From: Fereydounia khargensis
Taxonomy: Eukaryota > Basidiomycota > Ustilaginomycetes > Urocystidales > Fereydouniaceae
Reading direction: 5' to 3'
Assembly: GCA_026413255.1 (NCBI GenBank)
Contig: JAOCZO010000014.1
Span: forward strand, 278,187-342,186
Length of the DNA stretch: 64,000 bases
Shown here: piece by piece, positions 34,655 through 46,768 of the stretch
How the letters are laid out: each line of letters begins with the position of its first letter
How positions within the stretch are numbered: position 1 is the stretch's first letter
Notes under the pieces: generated by a model
Database searches by the model: none
What the model was told of the DNA's origin: nothing
What the model saw: the letters and a program-made list of their open reading frames with translations, nothing else
Made by a program: the position numbers and the translations under genes

Positions 34655-35683
34655 GTCGGATTCGGTTGTCAGCTGTAACATCATTCAAACGCCGTTTTTA
34701 ACACGCCACTCTACCTCTACTACTGCCGCTCGTTTTCATCCTGTGTGTACCGTTCATGGCAACCGAACAAAGCCGTGCAGTTTGTGTCGTGTGATCTGAC
34801 CTGCGACTCTCGGCGTACTCCGAAAGCGAGGTCGGCGAGCTTTCCGATTGGACGGGGGGAAAGGGCTAACGTACTGCGGGGTAAAGAACGGACCGACATG
34901 CGTATGTGTGGGGAGAGGATAGGAGGTTCCCACCGTTTCCCATTAGCAAAGCTGATGAGAATTACTGTGCTTGGGCTGATCATCTTTTGCTATGTTGTGT
35001 CTAGAACGGGGATGGATAAAGAAGGCCCGGTCGGGTCGGTTGATGGCCATTAATCGTCCCGGCCGAGCGAGAAGTGCCCTGCCAAGAAACACGAGACAAA
35101 GGGCGAGCCTGTCGGTCAGTGGGGAGCAGACACGTTTGTTCTTTTCTTTTCTTTTTTCCTGTTTGCTGCTGCGCCACGCCCCAATCTGACAGGAAGATAA
35201 GGCTGCCTCCTGTCCCGTGCGCAGCTCTAGCAGACTACTGTAACGCGCTTTTTCCCTGCTGGGACCCCACGCTCGCTCGCTCTCGGAGTTGGCCGTGGGA
35301 GTGAAAATAAAGCAGAAACAGCAATGGCAGACGGACCGACCGACAGACAAGACCCTCTTCGCCCTCATTCCCACCTGCTGGATCTAACTTAAGACACACG
35401 CATTCACAACCTTCATTCCACTCCATTCCGCTTCATCACACCACCCCAACACGTTCGCATACGCCCAACGCCACAAGCCGCATCGATTTTAAGCTCGGTT
35501 GCTCACGCCCAATCACGACACGGCCCCTCTTCGGTGCTCCTTTGCTCTGCTCTGCATTGCGCTTGAGTCTTTCTCTTTGACTGGGCTTTCGTTCTCGATT
35601 TGGATCCGGACATAGGCACCCTTTGATACCCTCCCTATCCTTGTCTCTTCCAACATCAGCACCTGCCTCTCTTTCTGCGAGCA
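34655..35683. other. Gene-free region upstream of guanine deaminase
   Basis: No coding frame is convincing. An AGATAAG core (35194-35200) is a possible GATA-factor site, fitting a purine-catabolism gene controlled by nitrogen, but one site is weak evidence. The last 250 bp are a pyrimidine- and CA-rich leader. Confidence 0.5.
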
Positions 35684-37999
35684 ATGACGCAACCCTACCC
35701 ACCACATGTCCACGGCAATGGCTGCGTAAGTTTTACGGCAAAGTATAGCCACAAAGGCCAGGGCGGGATGATGTGATGGCTGACCCATCTTGTCTTGTCT
35801 TATCCCAATATCCTCTATTCCTGCTCGCTCTTCATTCCTTTCCATCCTCTGCGTCTTTGCAACCACTAGTCGGCATCGGAAAACTTCCGGCCAGCGATGC
35901 CTGCACCGAATCTGCTGCCTCGTCGCGTGTTTGTCGGCGCAATTATCACCTCCAAGACGGTCACAGACCTCCGCATCATTGAGCGTGGTATCCTTGGTGT
36001 AGGCACTGGCGGTGTCATTCGCTTCGTCGAAGATCTGGACGCTGTTTCTCAGTCCCAGTCCTCCGCACTCCATGCCGAGGAAGACCGCTCGTCAACCCCG
36101 GTTGCAGTTCCGAACGCCAAGCCCAGAGTCCCTTCGCTCTCGGACGCTCCGGCGCTTGAGATGCCTCCGCCCGCCGTTCCCGCTGCCAACTCTTCTCAGA
36201 ATGCGGCTCTGACTGCTGACGACGCTCTGATCCGCAGCATTGCTGAGCGCTACGGTTGGAGGCATGGGCAGTACAAGCTGGTCCGCATCCCACCAGGCAG
36301 CTTCCTCTGCTCTGGCTTCATTGACACCCATACTCACGCCTGTCAGGTGCCCAACATTGGCCTTGGTCAGCAGTACGAGCTGCTCGACTGGCTGCAGCAC
36401 GTCACCTTCCCGCGCGAGCGACGTTTCGAGGACGTCCGTTACGCGCGCAAAACGTATGAGTCGGTTGTACAGCGTCTTATCGACTCGGGAACCACGACGG
36501 CATGCTACTACGCCACTCTCCACCTTGAGGCCTCCAAGATCCTTGCTGAAATTTGCAACGAGCGCGGCCAGCGTGCCTTCGTCGGCAAGTGTCAGATGGA
36601 CCGCAACTCACCTATCGACTACCGCGAGAAGAACGCCTCCCAATCTATGGAAGATACCAAGGAGTTTGTCCGCTTCACCAGAAGCCTGCGGCCTTACGGA
36701 CAGCCGCCGGATGTCTCGTCCCCACGTATGAGCCCGGCAGATGCCCTCAGCGTTTCACCTGAGATGGATGCCAGCATCGCCCGCCTGAGCGCGACTATGG
36801 ACGAGATCATGTCACCTACCAAGGAGGCCAACACCAGCAGTCCTGGCGGCAGTCCTTCGTCTCAAAAGCTTCCTCTCAAGCCTGTAGCGGCGCGACCAAA
36901 CAGCCACGCGGCTCAGCGGACCACAAGCAGCAGCAGCCTGCGCAGCACTAGCGGCAGCTCGACGCCGTCGCGGCTCAAGGAGCGTGAGATTGCCAATGCG
37001 CTGGTCCAGCCCATCCTGACGCCGCGCTTTGCCATCTCGTGCACGGATGCGATGCTGACGGGCATCTCGGCCATGCTTTCTCGTGACCCTACGCTTCGTG
37101 TCCAGACACACATCAGCGAGAACGAGGGAGAGATCACGTTCACCAAGCAGCTATTCCCCTTTGCCAAGTCGTACACATCGGTCTACGACCACTACAGCCT
37201 TCTTGGACCACGCACGATTCTTGCACATGCCATTCACCTCGACCAGGAGGAGATGGCCATCATCAAGAAGAGGAACTGTGGTATCTCGCACTGCCCTACC
37301 AGCAACCTGAATCTGCGTTCCGGTGCGTCGCGCGTCGGTGAGATGCTCAACATGGGAATCAAGGTTGGTCTTGGCACGGACGTGTCCGGTGGCTTTGGGC
37401 TCGGCATGCTCTCGGCTATCCGTGAGGCCAGTGTTGTGGCCAAGGTGGTTGCATTCCAAAAGACATATGTTGAGGAGGAGGAAAAGGCCAAGACCGAGTT
37501 TGCTGCCGCTCCGCCCAAGCCTGATCCATCGCACGACGGACGATACCCGCGCCCGCCTGTGGAGGGACAGTACAAGCCGCGCAAGCCACAGAGCGATGTG
37601 GCTTCGGGCGCATCCTCCCCTCTGCGGCCGAATGTCGAGCTCGCGGCTACTGCTGCGGCCGCACCTGTGACAGTGGCACCGGCGCATGACTTTACTAAGG
37701 GCCCACTCTCGATTGCAACGCTCTTCTACCTGGCCACGCTGGGCGGTGCCGAGGTATGCTCGATGGCATCACGGATCGGCAGTCTGGAGGCTGGTAAGGA
37801 GTTTGATGCGCTGCTGGTGCACACGACATCGCAGTGGGGACCGAGCGGATACACGGGCAACCCGGGCTGCTTTGTCGAGGAGGACGACAGCCTGGCTGAT
37901 GTGTTTGAAAAGTGGCTGTTCACCGGCGACGACCGCAACATTGGTACGGTGTTTGTACGTGGCCGTGTCGTTGGCGGTGCAAGGCCACTTCGCGACTGA
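35684..37999 (+). CDS. GUD1: Guanine deaminase
   Basis: Proposed exons 35684-35725 and 35870-37999, 723 aa. The first exon (MTQPYPPHVHGNGC) is in frame through a GTAAGT...ACTAG intron; the alternative start is ATG 35897 (MPAPNLLPRR), which also suits the family. The protein is an amidohydrolase: CSGFIDTHTHACQ supplies the first metal histidines, and DSGTTTACYYATLH, RAFVGKCQMDRN, VQTHISENEGE, HAIHLDQEE, CPTSNLNLRSG and GLGTDVSGG follow in guanine-deaminase order. Reaction: guanine to xanthine plus ammonia. Two insertions, Ser/Pro-rich at about 290-360 and Pro/Ala-rich at about 550-610, make it much longer than the usual 450 residues. The end, LFTGDDRNIGTVFVRG, is typical. Confidence 0.92.
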
Positions 38000-40082
38000 T
38001 TGTTTGTCGTGTCCAATTTCTCCTGTAACATACTTGACAATTGTGCGTGCGCAAGCATCATGACGAGAAACGTACGGTTCCATAGCTGACTGTGACACGG
38101 TCGTTGGGCGATTCATCCAGTCAGACGAAACGAGGTGGGTGCGGCGTGCATTGCAACCCACTTGTCTCGTGTCGACAGCGAGGGCGTCGATCGGCCTTGC
38201 TACTGAGCACTGAATCTGACCACCAAACATGATGTACTGCACTGTAGAGTCGTTTTGTTCTTCTTACCAGCACTTCGGTGTTAGACTTGGCTCAGGAACA
38301 AGGAATAGAAATAGCACTCGCGCGGCGGGAAAGTGGATACGGCAGACGCTAGAGGCCGATCGTGGGAAATCAATACCACACCTTGCAGGGCTGGAATACC
38401 GTGCGTAGCTTGCCTTTGTTCAGGAACCCGCACCGTACTGTAGTGTACATTACTGGGATTGTTCGCTCGCTTAGAGATGCAGATCTCAAGCCCAGCTAGC
38501 CTCTCGTCGACAATCAACCCCACGATTTTCGCGGCGGATCCCGAAATGCGCTGAAACACACTACACTACTGTATTGTACATCAAGGTCCTGGACTGGACT
38601 GGACTGGACTGAAAAAGAAGATGCGCAAGATACTGTAGCATGAATTGTGATGCGCGGTATGCCAAGTAGCCGTGCTGCGTCGTGCCGGCAACAGTTTCCA
38701 ATATACGTACGTTTGTAGCGCACATACTGTAGTTACTTGTCGTGCGTTTCAGTTTGAGGTAGAAAAGCCACCAACGGCACATATAGTACACCACCGTACA
38801 GAAAAGTACCGTGCTGCACCCTCTTCCTGTAATCGTCGTTGCCGTCCTATTCACTCGCGGGGACACGCGCATACGACGTTACGCATGAACATAAGAGGCA
38901 CGGCAGACTGGCAGACTGCTGGCCTCAGTCGCTGCGGGCTCCCGCGTTCTAAATTGATTTGCACTTGGCGTCTCCCTGCTTCTCTGCTTCTCCGCTTCTC
39001 TGCTTCTTTGGGCTCGTGCTGAGTCGCCCGCGCCAACTCGCGGTCGCTGTCGATTTCTGCGGTTCCTGCTTGCACACTGCGCTTCCCAGCTGGGCGTCAA
39101 TCGAAACTGCTCACTGCATACGTACTCCCACTCTGACCAACACAGCCAGCATGCGATGTCACCTCTCTTCGCCTCGCTTGGCATTCGACGCGGGGACCCT
39201 GAAGATCAACAAATCTGCTCCCCTTGTTCTCTTGCCTGGTTCCAAGCTATCCTAGCGGATATGCTGGTGGTGCTTGCTTCCCCGATCCACAACGTGGGCT
39301 GTACGTGCGCCAAATACGGGAGCCTGGCAGCCAGCCGGCACAGACGCAATCGAATCATGACCACAAAGGGCCCCTCCCCCTCCCTTTTTGGTCCCCGGAG
39401 CATGAGTTGGCCCATTTCCAGCTTGTCTACCTGCCCGCATTGTTTCTCTCACGCTCTTCGAGGCCAAGCTATGGCCAAGCTCCCCATCATGGCGCTCACA
39501 CTCCTTTGTCCCTTTGTTGTTCCCGCTTCCATCATCTCACAACATCCTGCTCCTTCTCCTCCATTTTCCGCGGATTCCACTGTCCTACAACTCCGCCTCA
39601 GCTTGCCTGCTCTGTTCCACGCAGTAATTGGTTTCCACGTATTTGTCCAAGCCACCAAACCTATCAGTACCACATCTGTCTTGCCCCTCCCGTGCACAGG
39701 TCAAACATGCCGCTTCACAGCAGGTGACACGGGGTCATTCTCCAACAGTTAGGTCCAGACCGTGAATTCGTCTATATTGTTCCCCTTCCCGGCCACCATT
39801 AGCGCCTTTTTGGCACCCCCACTTTTGTTCGAACGTTACCTTTACCTCGTCCTTCTCCTTACCCGTAGCCTGGACGCATTGTCCCCCAATTGGCTGCTGT
39901 CATCACATTCATTTGACCAAGTTCCCCTACGCCAGTCAGCACGCCGCCCCCTCAACCTATATATCTCTACGCTCTTTCCTCTATTGTGTCATCTCTGCTA
40001 TTTCTGTCATCTTTGTCTCTTCTCTCCAACACACACACACTCTCTCTCGAACCATTGACCCGTGAAACGGACAGCGACCACC
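38000..40082. other. 2-kb gene-free region before glyoxal oxidase
   Basis: There is no reliable gene. TACTGTA/GTACATTAC elements are dense between 38230 and 38830. A TATATAT box at about 39958-39964 lies 120 bp before the glyoxal oxidase ATG. An open frame at 39471-39752 starts with a hydrophobic stretch but shows no family and is not called. Confidence 0.55.
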
Positions 40083-41791
40083 ATGTTTGTTCGCGGTGTC
40101 CTCCTCGCCTTGGCAACTGCGGCCATCGCCACGGCCTCCCGCTCTGAAATCATCGGTGAATGCGGTGTCACTGCACAGCTTGTACGTTGAAACAATCGAG
40201 CTTTGCCCGTCCAGCTTGACTGGGCCCTAATCCCCGATCGTTTGTCAAACAGATGTTCCTTGGTACCGAGAGCAAGGTCTACATTCTGGATAAGGACGAA
40301 AACAACCCGTTGCGCGAGTCGTTCTTCAAGCCTGCCCTCACCGCCGAGTTTGACTTGATCACTCGCAAATGTCGGCCCATGAAGACGGTGACCAACCAAT
40401 TCTGTGCTGGCGGAGGCGCTCTAGGTGATGGTTCCTGGGTCAGCTTGGGCGGCAACCCACCTTACCTCTACGGAACCAAGGACGGTCTGCAGGCGATTCG
40501 CAGAGTCACTCCATGCAACGACAAATCGTGCCAATTCCGCGAGTCGAAAAACTTTCTACTCCAGAGGAAACGATGGTACCCGTCGGTCGAGACCATGCCT
40601 GACGGCTCGCTTGCCGCCTTTGCCGGTGCTGACAACAACGTCTTCATTCCCTTACCTTGGGCGTTTGGCCCCGCCGGTACCACCAACACGGTCGAGTTTG
40701 TTCCCTCCAAGGGTCCTCCCCGCGATCTCAAAGTGCTCGCCAGGGCTGATCCCTTCTCGCTCTACCCGCTCACCACGCTTCTCTCCAACGGCGAGGTCTT
40801 TATCACTGCTGGTAACCTCAGCGTCGCTTGGAACCCGGATTCAAACAAGGAGCGATTCTATCCCGAGATGCCGAATGGCCCCCGCAATTACCCGAGTGGT
40901 GGAGCCTACGCCTTGCTGCCCATGAAGCCCAGCGACGGGTACAAGCAGACCATCCTCTACTGCGGCGGCACTAATTTGCCCAAGTGGAGCAACCGATTCT
41001 GGTCAGACATTCCGCCATGGAAATACGATGCAAACAACAAGTGTGACACGATCACACCGCTTGGCGATGGTCAATGGAAATCTACAGACAGCCTACCACA
41101 GAACCTGGTCATGGGCAATGCAGTCATTCTTCCCGATGGTAAGATCTGGATGGGTAACGGAGCGCGCAAGGGAACTCAGGGCTTCGGTCTGAATGGACTG
41201 GGCGACTCGTACTCTGACGTGCCAGCGCGCACGCCGTATATCTACGACCCCGAGGCATCCTCGGGCCAGCGGTGGACTCGTGGTGCAGACATGAGGGTTC
41301 CTCGCATGTACCACTCTTCTGCGCTTCTCCTGCCTGACGGTTCAATCCTAACTGCCGGTAGCAATCCTCACGGCGACTCGATGACCTGGGCGGCACCCTA
41401 CCCGACCGAGTACCGATTGGAGGTGTTCTACCCGGACTACTATGACCAGCCGCGACCGTCGAACGACCAGCTGCCAGACAAGCTGGACTATGGAGGAGCC
41501 AAGTTCACGGTCAAGTTCAAGACCAAGGCTGAGGCGAGTGCGGCGGTAATCCGCGTGATTCGCCCCGCGTTCTCGACACACGGCTTGCAGATGGGGCAGA
41601 GGTCGATCGAGCTGGTCAAGAAGGTCTCAAGCAACGGGCTGGATGTCACATTCGAGAATATGCCCACTAACCGGGCACTGTACCCTCCGGGCCCAGCGAT
41701 GGTTTTCTTGGTGGTGAATGGCATCCCGTCGCAGGGCAAATGGGCCATCGTTGGGTCTGGGCAAGCACATCCTGGTTTCGTCGGTCTCTGA
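40083..41791 (+). CDS. Secreted glyoxal oxidase (copper radical oxidase, AA5)
   Basis: Exons 40083-40181 and 40253-41791 (intron 71 bp, phase 0), 545 aa. A signal peptide (FVRGVLLALATAAIATAS) is coded by exon 1, which is why the ATG at 40083 was chosen over the one at the exon 2 boundary. All active-site elements of the glyoxal oxidase family are visible: the cross-linking Cys in NQFCAGGG (about residue 84) and its Tyr in RKRWYPS (about 142), the axial Tyr-His in RMYHSSALL, and the second His in FSTHGLQMGQR. A C-terminal DUF1929 domain ends the protein. Reaction: aldehydes such as glyoxal and methylglyoxal plus O2 to acids plus H2O2. In smuts a related enzyme is linked to filamentation and virulence. 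Confidence 0.94.
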
Positions 41792-42592
41792 AAGACAATC
41801 TTCCTGGCTGGACCCTATAATAGATACGATACCGTCATGCTTGTCTACGTTGCCTGCTCTCCTCCTTGGGTTTTCTTGTGTCACCTGCCTGTTATGCCGG
41901 ATTTTGCCGGACTGGGCAATACGATGCATACCGCACGCCATAAGTTAGAGTATCACAGTACGTTTTGTGAAAGTCAGACAGCCATGCTTGCTTGCTCCCC
42001 CATGAGGTCGGTCCCACTGCAGCTCTGCACGACGTCTTGGACCCACGTGGCACGGTCTATCCGTCAAGGTGTGGAGAGAGGAGATACAGGAATGGGCAAA
42101 AGCGACTCATCAACATTAGGGCTACTGTACTCGTACTGTGAGTGACTTGACCTTCCTATCCGGGAAAGAGAGGCGGGCGGGCCGGCGGTGTCGGCCATTT
42201 TCTTTTTTTTCTTTTTCTTCTCTCTTGCCTACTGTAACCGCGCGCTTGTCTTGTCTCTGCCGATACGGCACTGTGCTGTAGTGTGCCTGTGCTGCGCGAC
42301 CGTCGGTTCGACTCTTGAAGCGTTCTTTTCTTCCCGCTTTCCAGTCCAGACTCACAAAACGAAACGAATGCACAAGTCAAACCAGGCAGGCAGGTGATGG
42401 TGCCATATTGCGACATTAAGCAATTGACCAACCACGCGACCTTTTCGATTCGCCTCCCAGTCACCCGGGAGACGGCAAAGGGAGAGAGATAGGGCAGACC
42501 CTGAAAGATAAAAGTCTCGCGTGCAGCTCAACTTCACCACTACACTTACATCCCCTTCCCCATCCCCCCCCCTTCGGCACACAGCAACGACG
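41792..42592. other. Gene-free region upstream of amino acid permease
   Basis: It contains TACTGTA elements at about 42123 and 42230, a CCCACGTGG core near 42043, a T/C tract at about 42199-42225 and a possible GATA core near 42507. No coding frame is supported. Confidence 0.55.
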
Positions 42593-44363
42593 ATGGCGGA
42601 CAATCAACTCAACCAACATCAGCAGCAGCACGCTGATCTGCCTTCCATCGAGGATGGGCGGTACCATCTGCCAGACGAAAAGGACAGCAGCAAAGGCGCG
42701 ATTGGAGTCGACGACGAAGTGTTGGATCATGTCCGCGTCGTCACGCACAACGAGGAACGTGACCTCAAGCGTGGCCTGGCACAACGCCACATCTCCATGA
42801 TTGCACTCGCTGGTGCGATCGGCACAGGTCTCTTCCTCGGTCTCGGCAGCGCCATCCAGACCGGCGGCCCGCTCGGTGCCCTCCTTGGCTACGCTACCGT
42901 CGGTCTCATCGTCTGTGCCGTCCAATTCGCCCTCGGTGAGGTGTCCGCTCTGCTCCCCGTGACAGGATCCTTTGTGCGACACGCCGAGACCCTTATCGAT
43001 CCCGCTTGGGGCTTTGCTGCTGGCTGGAACATTGTATATGGCAATGCTCTCTCTATCCCTTCCGAGATCACCGCCATTTGCGTTCTCTTTCAGTTCTGGA
43101 CCGACCTCAACTCGGCAGTCTTCATCGTTATCTTTATTGCCCTCACCTTCACTGTTGGCATTGCCTTTGTCCGGGTGTTTGGAGAGGTGGAGTTTGCTTT
43201 CGCCTCCTTGAAGCTGCTGCTGGTCATCTTCCTCATCATCTTTGGACTCGTGACTAGTCTCGGTGGTATTCCCAACACGGAACGGGTCGGGTTCCGCTAC
43301 TGGAGCGAGCCCGGACCTTTCGTCGAGAACATCGCCACTGGTGCATGGGGCAAGTTCCTTGGCTACTGGGGCGTCATGACGGGTGCCGTGTTCAGCTTTG
43401 CCGGCATCGAGAGTCTCGCCATGGCAGCTGCCGAGACTCGCAACCCGTCCCGGGCGATTCCAAAGGCGTGTAAGCGCGTATTCGTTCGGATCGTGCTATT
43501 CTACCTGGTCGCCATTCTTGTCGTTGGTATGCTTGTGCCTAGCGATGACCCGCGTCTCAACGACGAGTCTGGTACCGCTGCCCAGAGCCCCTTTGTCATT
43601 GCAGCCTCCGCCGCCGGATACCCCGCTGTATCGTCCGTGGTGAATGCGGTGGTCATCACGTCCGCTTGGTCTGCATCCAACCAGGCTTTGCTCGCCGGCA
43701 CCCGTGTGCTCTACGGTCTGGCACTCAAGGGACAAGCACCACGCATCTTCCTCCGCACCACCTCCTGGGGATCGCCTTATGTTTGTGTGCTCTTCTTCAC
43801 GGCAGCCATGTTCCTCAGCTTTATGTCGCTCTCCAACGGCGCCTTAACCGTCTTCTGGTGGTTTGTCGCTCTGACATCCGCTGGTGTCCTGGTGTCCTGG
43901 TCCACAATCCTCGCCAACCACATTCGTCTCAAGCTTGCTCTCCGCAAACAGGGGATCTCTTGGTCTCGCCTGCCCTGGAACAACAACTGGACCCGTAAGT
44001 TGAATTACCTCACTTCCCCTTTAGCTCTGAGTGACGGAAGACTGACGATGTAAATTTGTCATGGCTCATTCAGTCTACTCATCCAGCGTGGCACTGGTAT
44101 TCTGCATCATTATCCTGCTGACCGGCGGTTTCCGCGTCTTCACCAAGGGCAACTGGGACGCAAACAGCTTCGTGTCGTCCTACCTCGACATTCCACTTGT
44201 TATTGCGGCATACACAATCTGGAAGCTAGTCAAAAAAACCAAGCTTGTGCGTCTCGACGAAATCCCGCTCCAGGAGGCCGTCCAGCAGGCAGAAGAGCGT
44301 CTCGAAATCGACGAGGAACGCTCCTCCGGCTGGGTCCGGATCGTCAGCTGGATCTGGGACTAG
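42593..44363 (+). CDS. YAT-family amino acid permease
   Basis: Exons 42593-43994 and 44074-44363 (intron 79 bp, GTAAGT...TTCAG, splitting a Leu codon), 563 aa. A hydrophilic N-terminus (about 60 residues) precedes about 12 membrane segments. The APC/YAT signatures are intact: KRGLAQRHISMIALAGAIGT, GLFLGLGSAIQTGGP, the GWNIVYGNALSIPSEI segment and FSFAGIESLAMAAAETRNP. The cytosolic tail is acidic and ends SWIWD, like fungal general amino acid permeases. Role: proton-driven uptake of amino acids at the plasma membrane; specificity cannot be read from the sequence. The ATG at 42593 is preceded by a pyrimidine-rich leader, and the open frame before it is not protein-like. Confidence 0.93.
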
Positions 44364-45462
44364 TCAACTCCGCACAGCGCTTGCTCCATCTCTACATAGA
44401 ATATCCCTCCCTCTGCACATTTGCATCGTACTGTTTTGGAATGGGTCAATGTCATCATTTTATCAAAAGGGAGCAAAGGGACAGTGGCTTGAATGCGTGT
44501 GAGTGACCAGCTTGGTCGCGTTACCGTGACCAATCTACAGTATTATGTGCAGTAGCAAGTACCGTACCAAAAAAACGAGGCGAGGCCCAAGCGTGCACTC
44601 ACGCGATGCCATTGTGTTGTAGCCGAACGCAACATCTGTTTTTTTTCCCGCTTCTCTCTTCTTATGACTCCTTTTTTCCTTTCGGACGCCGATGTTGCCT
44701 TCTTCCGCTCCACCAAGCCATGAGTTTGGCGAACACAATGAGGTTAAAAGCTCCGATAAAAATCACTTGTGGCGAAATGCCTCACTTCAGACAAAACGCC
44801 CTGCCTTTCCATTAAGTCGCTTGGAAAGACGAGCTCGTCGGTGAAGTGTGGGCGTGAGTGTGAGCAGCAGCGGATCCGCCTTCGCTACCACCAACCGACG
44901 CGTTAGCCGAGTTGGTATTGGAAGTGTTGCACATCTTCGCCCCGAGACTCTCATCTGAGGGGAAGAGAGCCCTCGTTTAGGTATGGCGAGGTCTTCTCGC
45001 TTTGCACGCGATGTGTGCATGCATGCACATCTCAGGAAAACGCCGACCTCAACCATGCTGACATGAAAGAAGAACACTTTTCCCCTCGAGTCAAAGCCCC
45101 ACGCATGGCCATGCCGCCTCATACAGCAGCTGTATAAAATCAGACTGCACTGTCCAAGTCAAGTACACCCCGTGAAACGCACATATTCCTATGCGAAGAG
45201 ATGAGGCTTGACATTGCCGAATAGATTGCAGCGGAGTGACGGAGTTTTTTCCCCAGGTGTGCTTGAGCCCCCTTGTCCCTATGTTCTCATGAAGACCTTT
45301 CGGCACTGCATGCGACGGCCTAGATTGACAGGCAAATCTCACATCCTGACTGAGATGTGACAACCAGGGTTTGCCTTGCTGGGCCTGAGCGGTGGGAGAG
45401 GTCTCTTGTCGACATTTATACGAGCGCCTGATGGAACGAAATCAACCAGCTTCTCCCCAAAA
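44364..45462. other. Gene-free region upstream of GDSL esterase
   Basis: Nothing coding is supported. A TTTATA-like box at about 45415-45420 lies some 45 bp before the esterase ATG. Confidence 0.55.
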
Positions 45463-46768
45463 ATGCTTTCTTCTACTTTCAGTCTTGTCTGCGTTTGGTT
45501 CAGCCTCACAGCTGCTTTCACTCAAGCCGCAGTGGTGGTGCCAAGGCAGAACGTGGGCCGCATCACGCACTTTGTCACTGTTGGTGACTCGTACACGGAC
45601 AACTGCAACCTTTGGCGACGATACAACGCAAGTCTCCGAGAGAGGGCGCAGTATCCGTTTCCCTTCTGCCCTCCTGCGCCGACCGGTCGATCTTCTGGTG
45701 GTCAATCGTGGCCGGAGCATATCAAGCTCGAACAAGGTCAGACCATTGACACGGACGCTACAAAAGGCTTTACTCCACTCAAGCCGGGGCAGTGGAATGT
45801 CACTAACTTTGCACAGGGCGGCGCTACCTGCGACAACTTTCGATTTACCGATCCTCTCGTACCCGAGTGAGTTCCAAATTACCTTAAAGATAAAGGAATG
45901 GACCACTGATTTTGTTTATCGAATTGTTTTGCTGCATCAGTGTCGGATCGCAAATTGGGTTTATCAAGACAAACTACGAGACCACACCTCCAATGACAAA
46001 GATCCCATCTGATCCAGCAACGACGGTTGCAGCCATGTTTATAGGGACCAACGACGTTGGTGAGTACACGACAAGGTGCTCCTTGAACGATTGCTCAGAC
46101 CTATCCATCTGGACTCTTGCGGTGCCACCAGGCCAATTCTTCTTGCCCAACTTGCTCGGTCTGAACCCGGTCGCTGTTGAGGGCGACTGCATCAAGCGGC
46201 GTCTCACGGCCCTGCATGACTTTGGCTATCGTCGCATTCTGCTTTTCGAAAACATCAATCTTGGCAATCTGCCAATGTACAGCGAAAACGGTCAGGAAAA
46301 TACGCAGGTGCAAGGTTTTGCACAAGGCAACAACCGGTTCCAGGCCGACCTCGTCCGGCAGCTAAATGCCCAGTGGGCTGCGGATGGTACTGAGATTCTC
46401 ATTTTCCCTACCTTTGATCTTTTGTGAGTCACACCAGTCGCATTGGCCCTACGCTGTGTGATTTCACGGCTGACCGCCTCGGCAGCAAGCGAATGTATGA
46501 CAACCCGACCGAGTACGGTTTCAAGGATGTGACATCCTACTGCAAGGAGAATAACGTCAGGTGCCAGAATCCTCAAGACTACATGTGGTACGACTGTGAG
46601 TGACAATTGCTTTCACCTCCCACTCTCTGCCGCTGCCCAAGATCTAACGGCCGCAACTGCGCAGACCTTCATCCTGGAGACGGAGCCGAGCGAATTCTGG
46701 CACGGAAAGTGATTCGGTTCTTGCAGGATGGCGCTCGGGGTGACGCTCTGATTGCTGGCCAGTCCTAG
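45463..46768 (+). CDS. Secreted GDSL/SGNH esterase (CE16-like)
   Basis: Four exons: 45463-45866, 45941-46423, 46486-46595, 46665-46768; 366 aa, with every junction GT-AG and in phase. A signal peptide (LVCVWFSLTAAFTQA) precedes the catalytic domain. Block I is VTVGDSYTDN (Ser about 43). The Gly block is FAQGGATCDN, the Asn block is IGTNDVGEY, and block V, DYLHPGDG (catalytic Asp and His), is created by the last splice. Family role: extracellular esterase acting on acetylated oligosaccharides or other esters; substrate unknown. Several Cys residues and an N-glycosylation sequon (YNAS) fit secretion. The last two exons are short and would be missed by simple ORF calling. Confidence 0.87.

Noticed and set aside
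34564-34799. Read-through extension of the DNAJC11-like protein past 34563
   Set aside because: A GTGAGT donor at 34564 and a GATCAG acceptor at 34640 give a short ending that fits the family better; the extension has no resemblance to J proteins.
39471-39752. Possible small secreted protein starting MAKLPIMALTLLCPF
   Set aside because: The hydrophobic start is suggestive, but the remainder is low complexity, has no relation to the four-gene family and overlaps the pyrimidine-rich promoter of the glyoxal oxidase.
42301-42320. GGTTCGACTC, which resembles a tRNA B box
   Set aside because: No T stem, anticodon arm or acceptor stem can be drawn around it.
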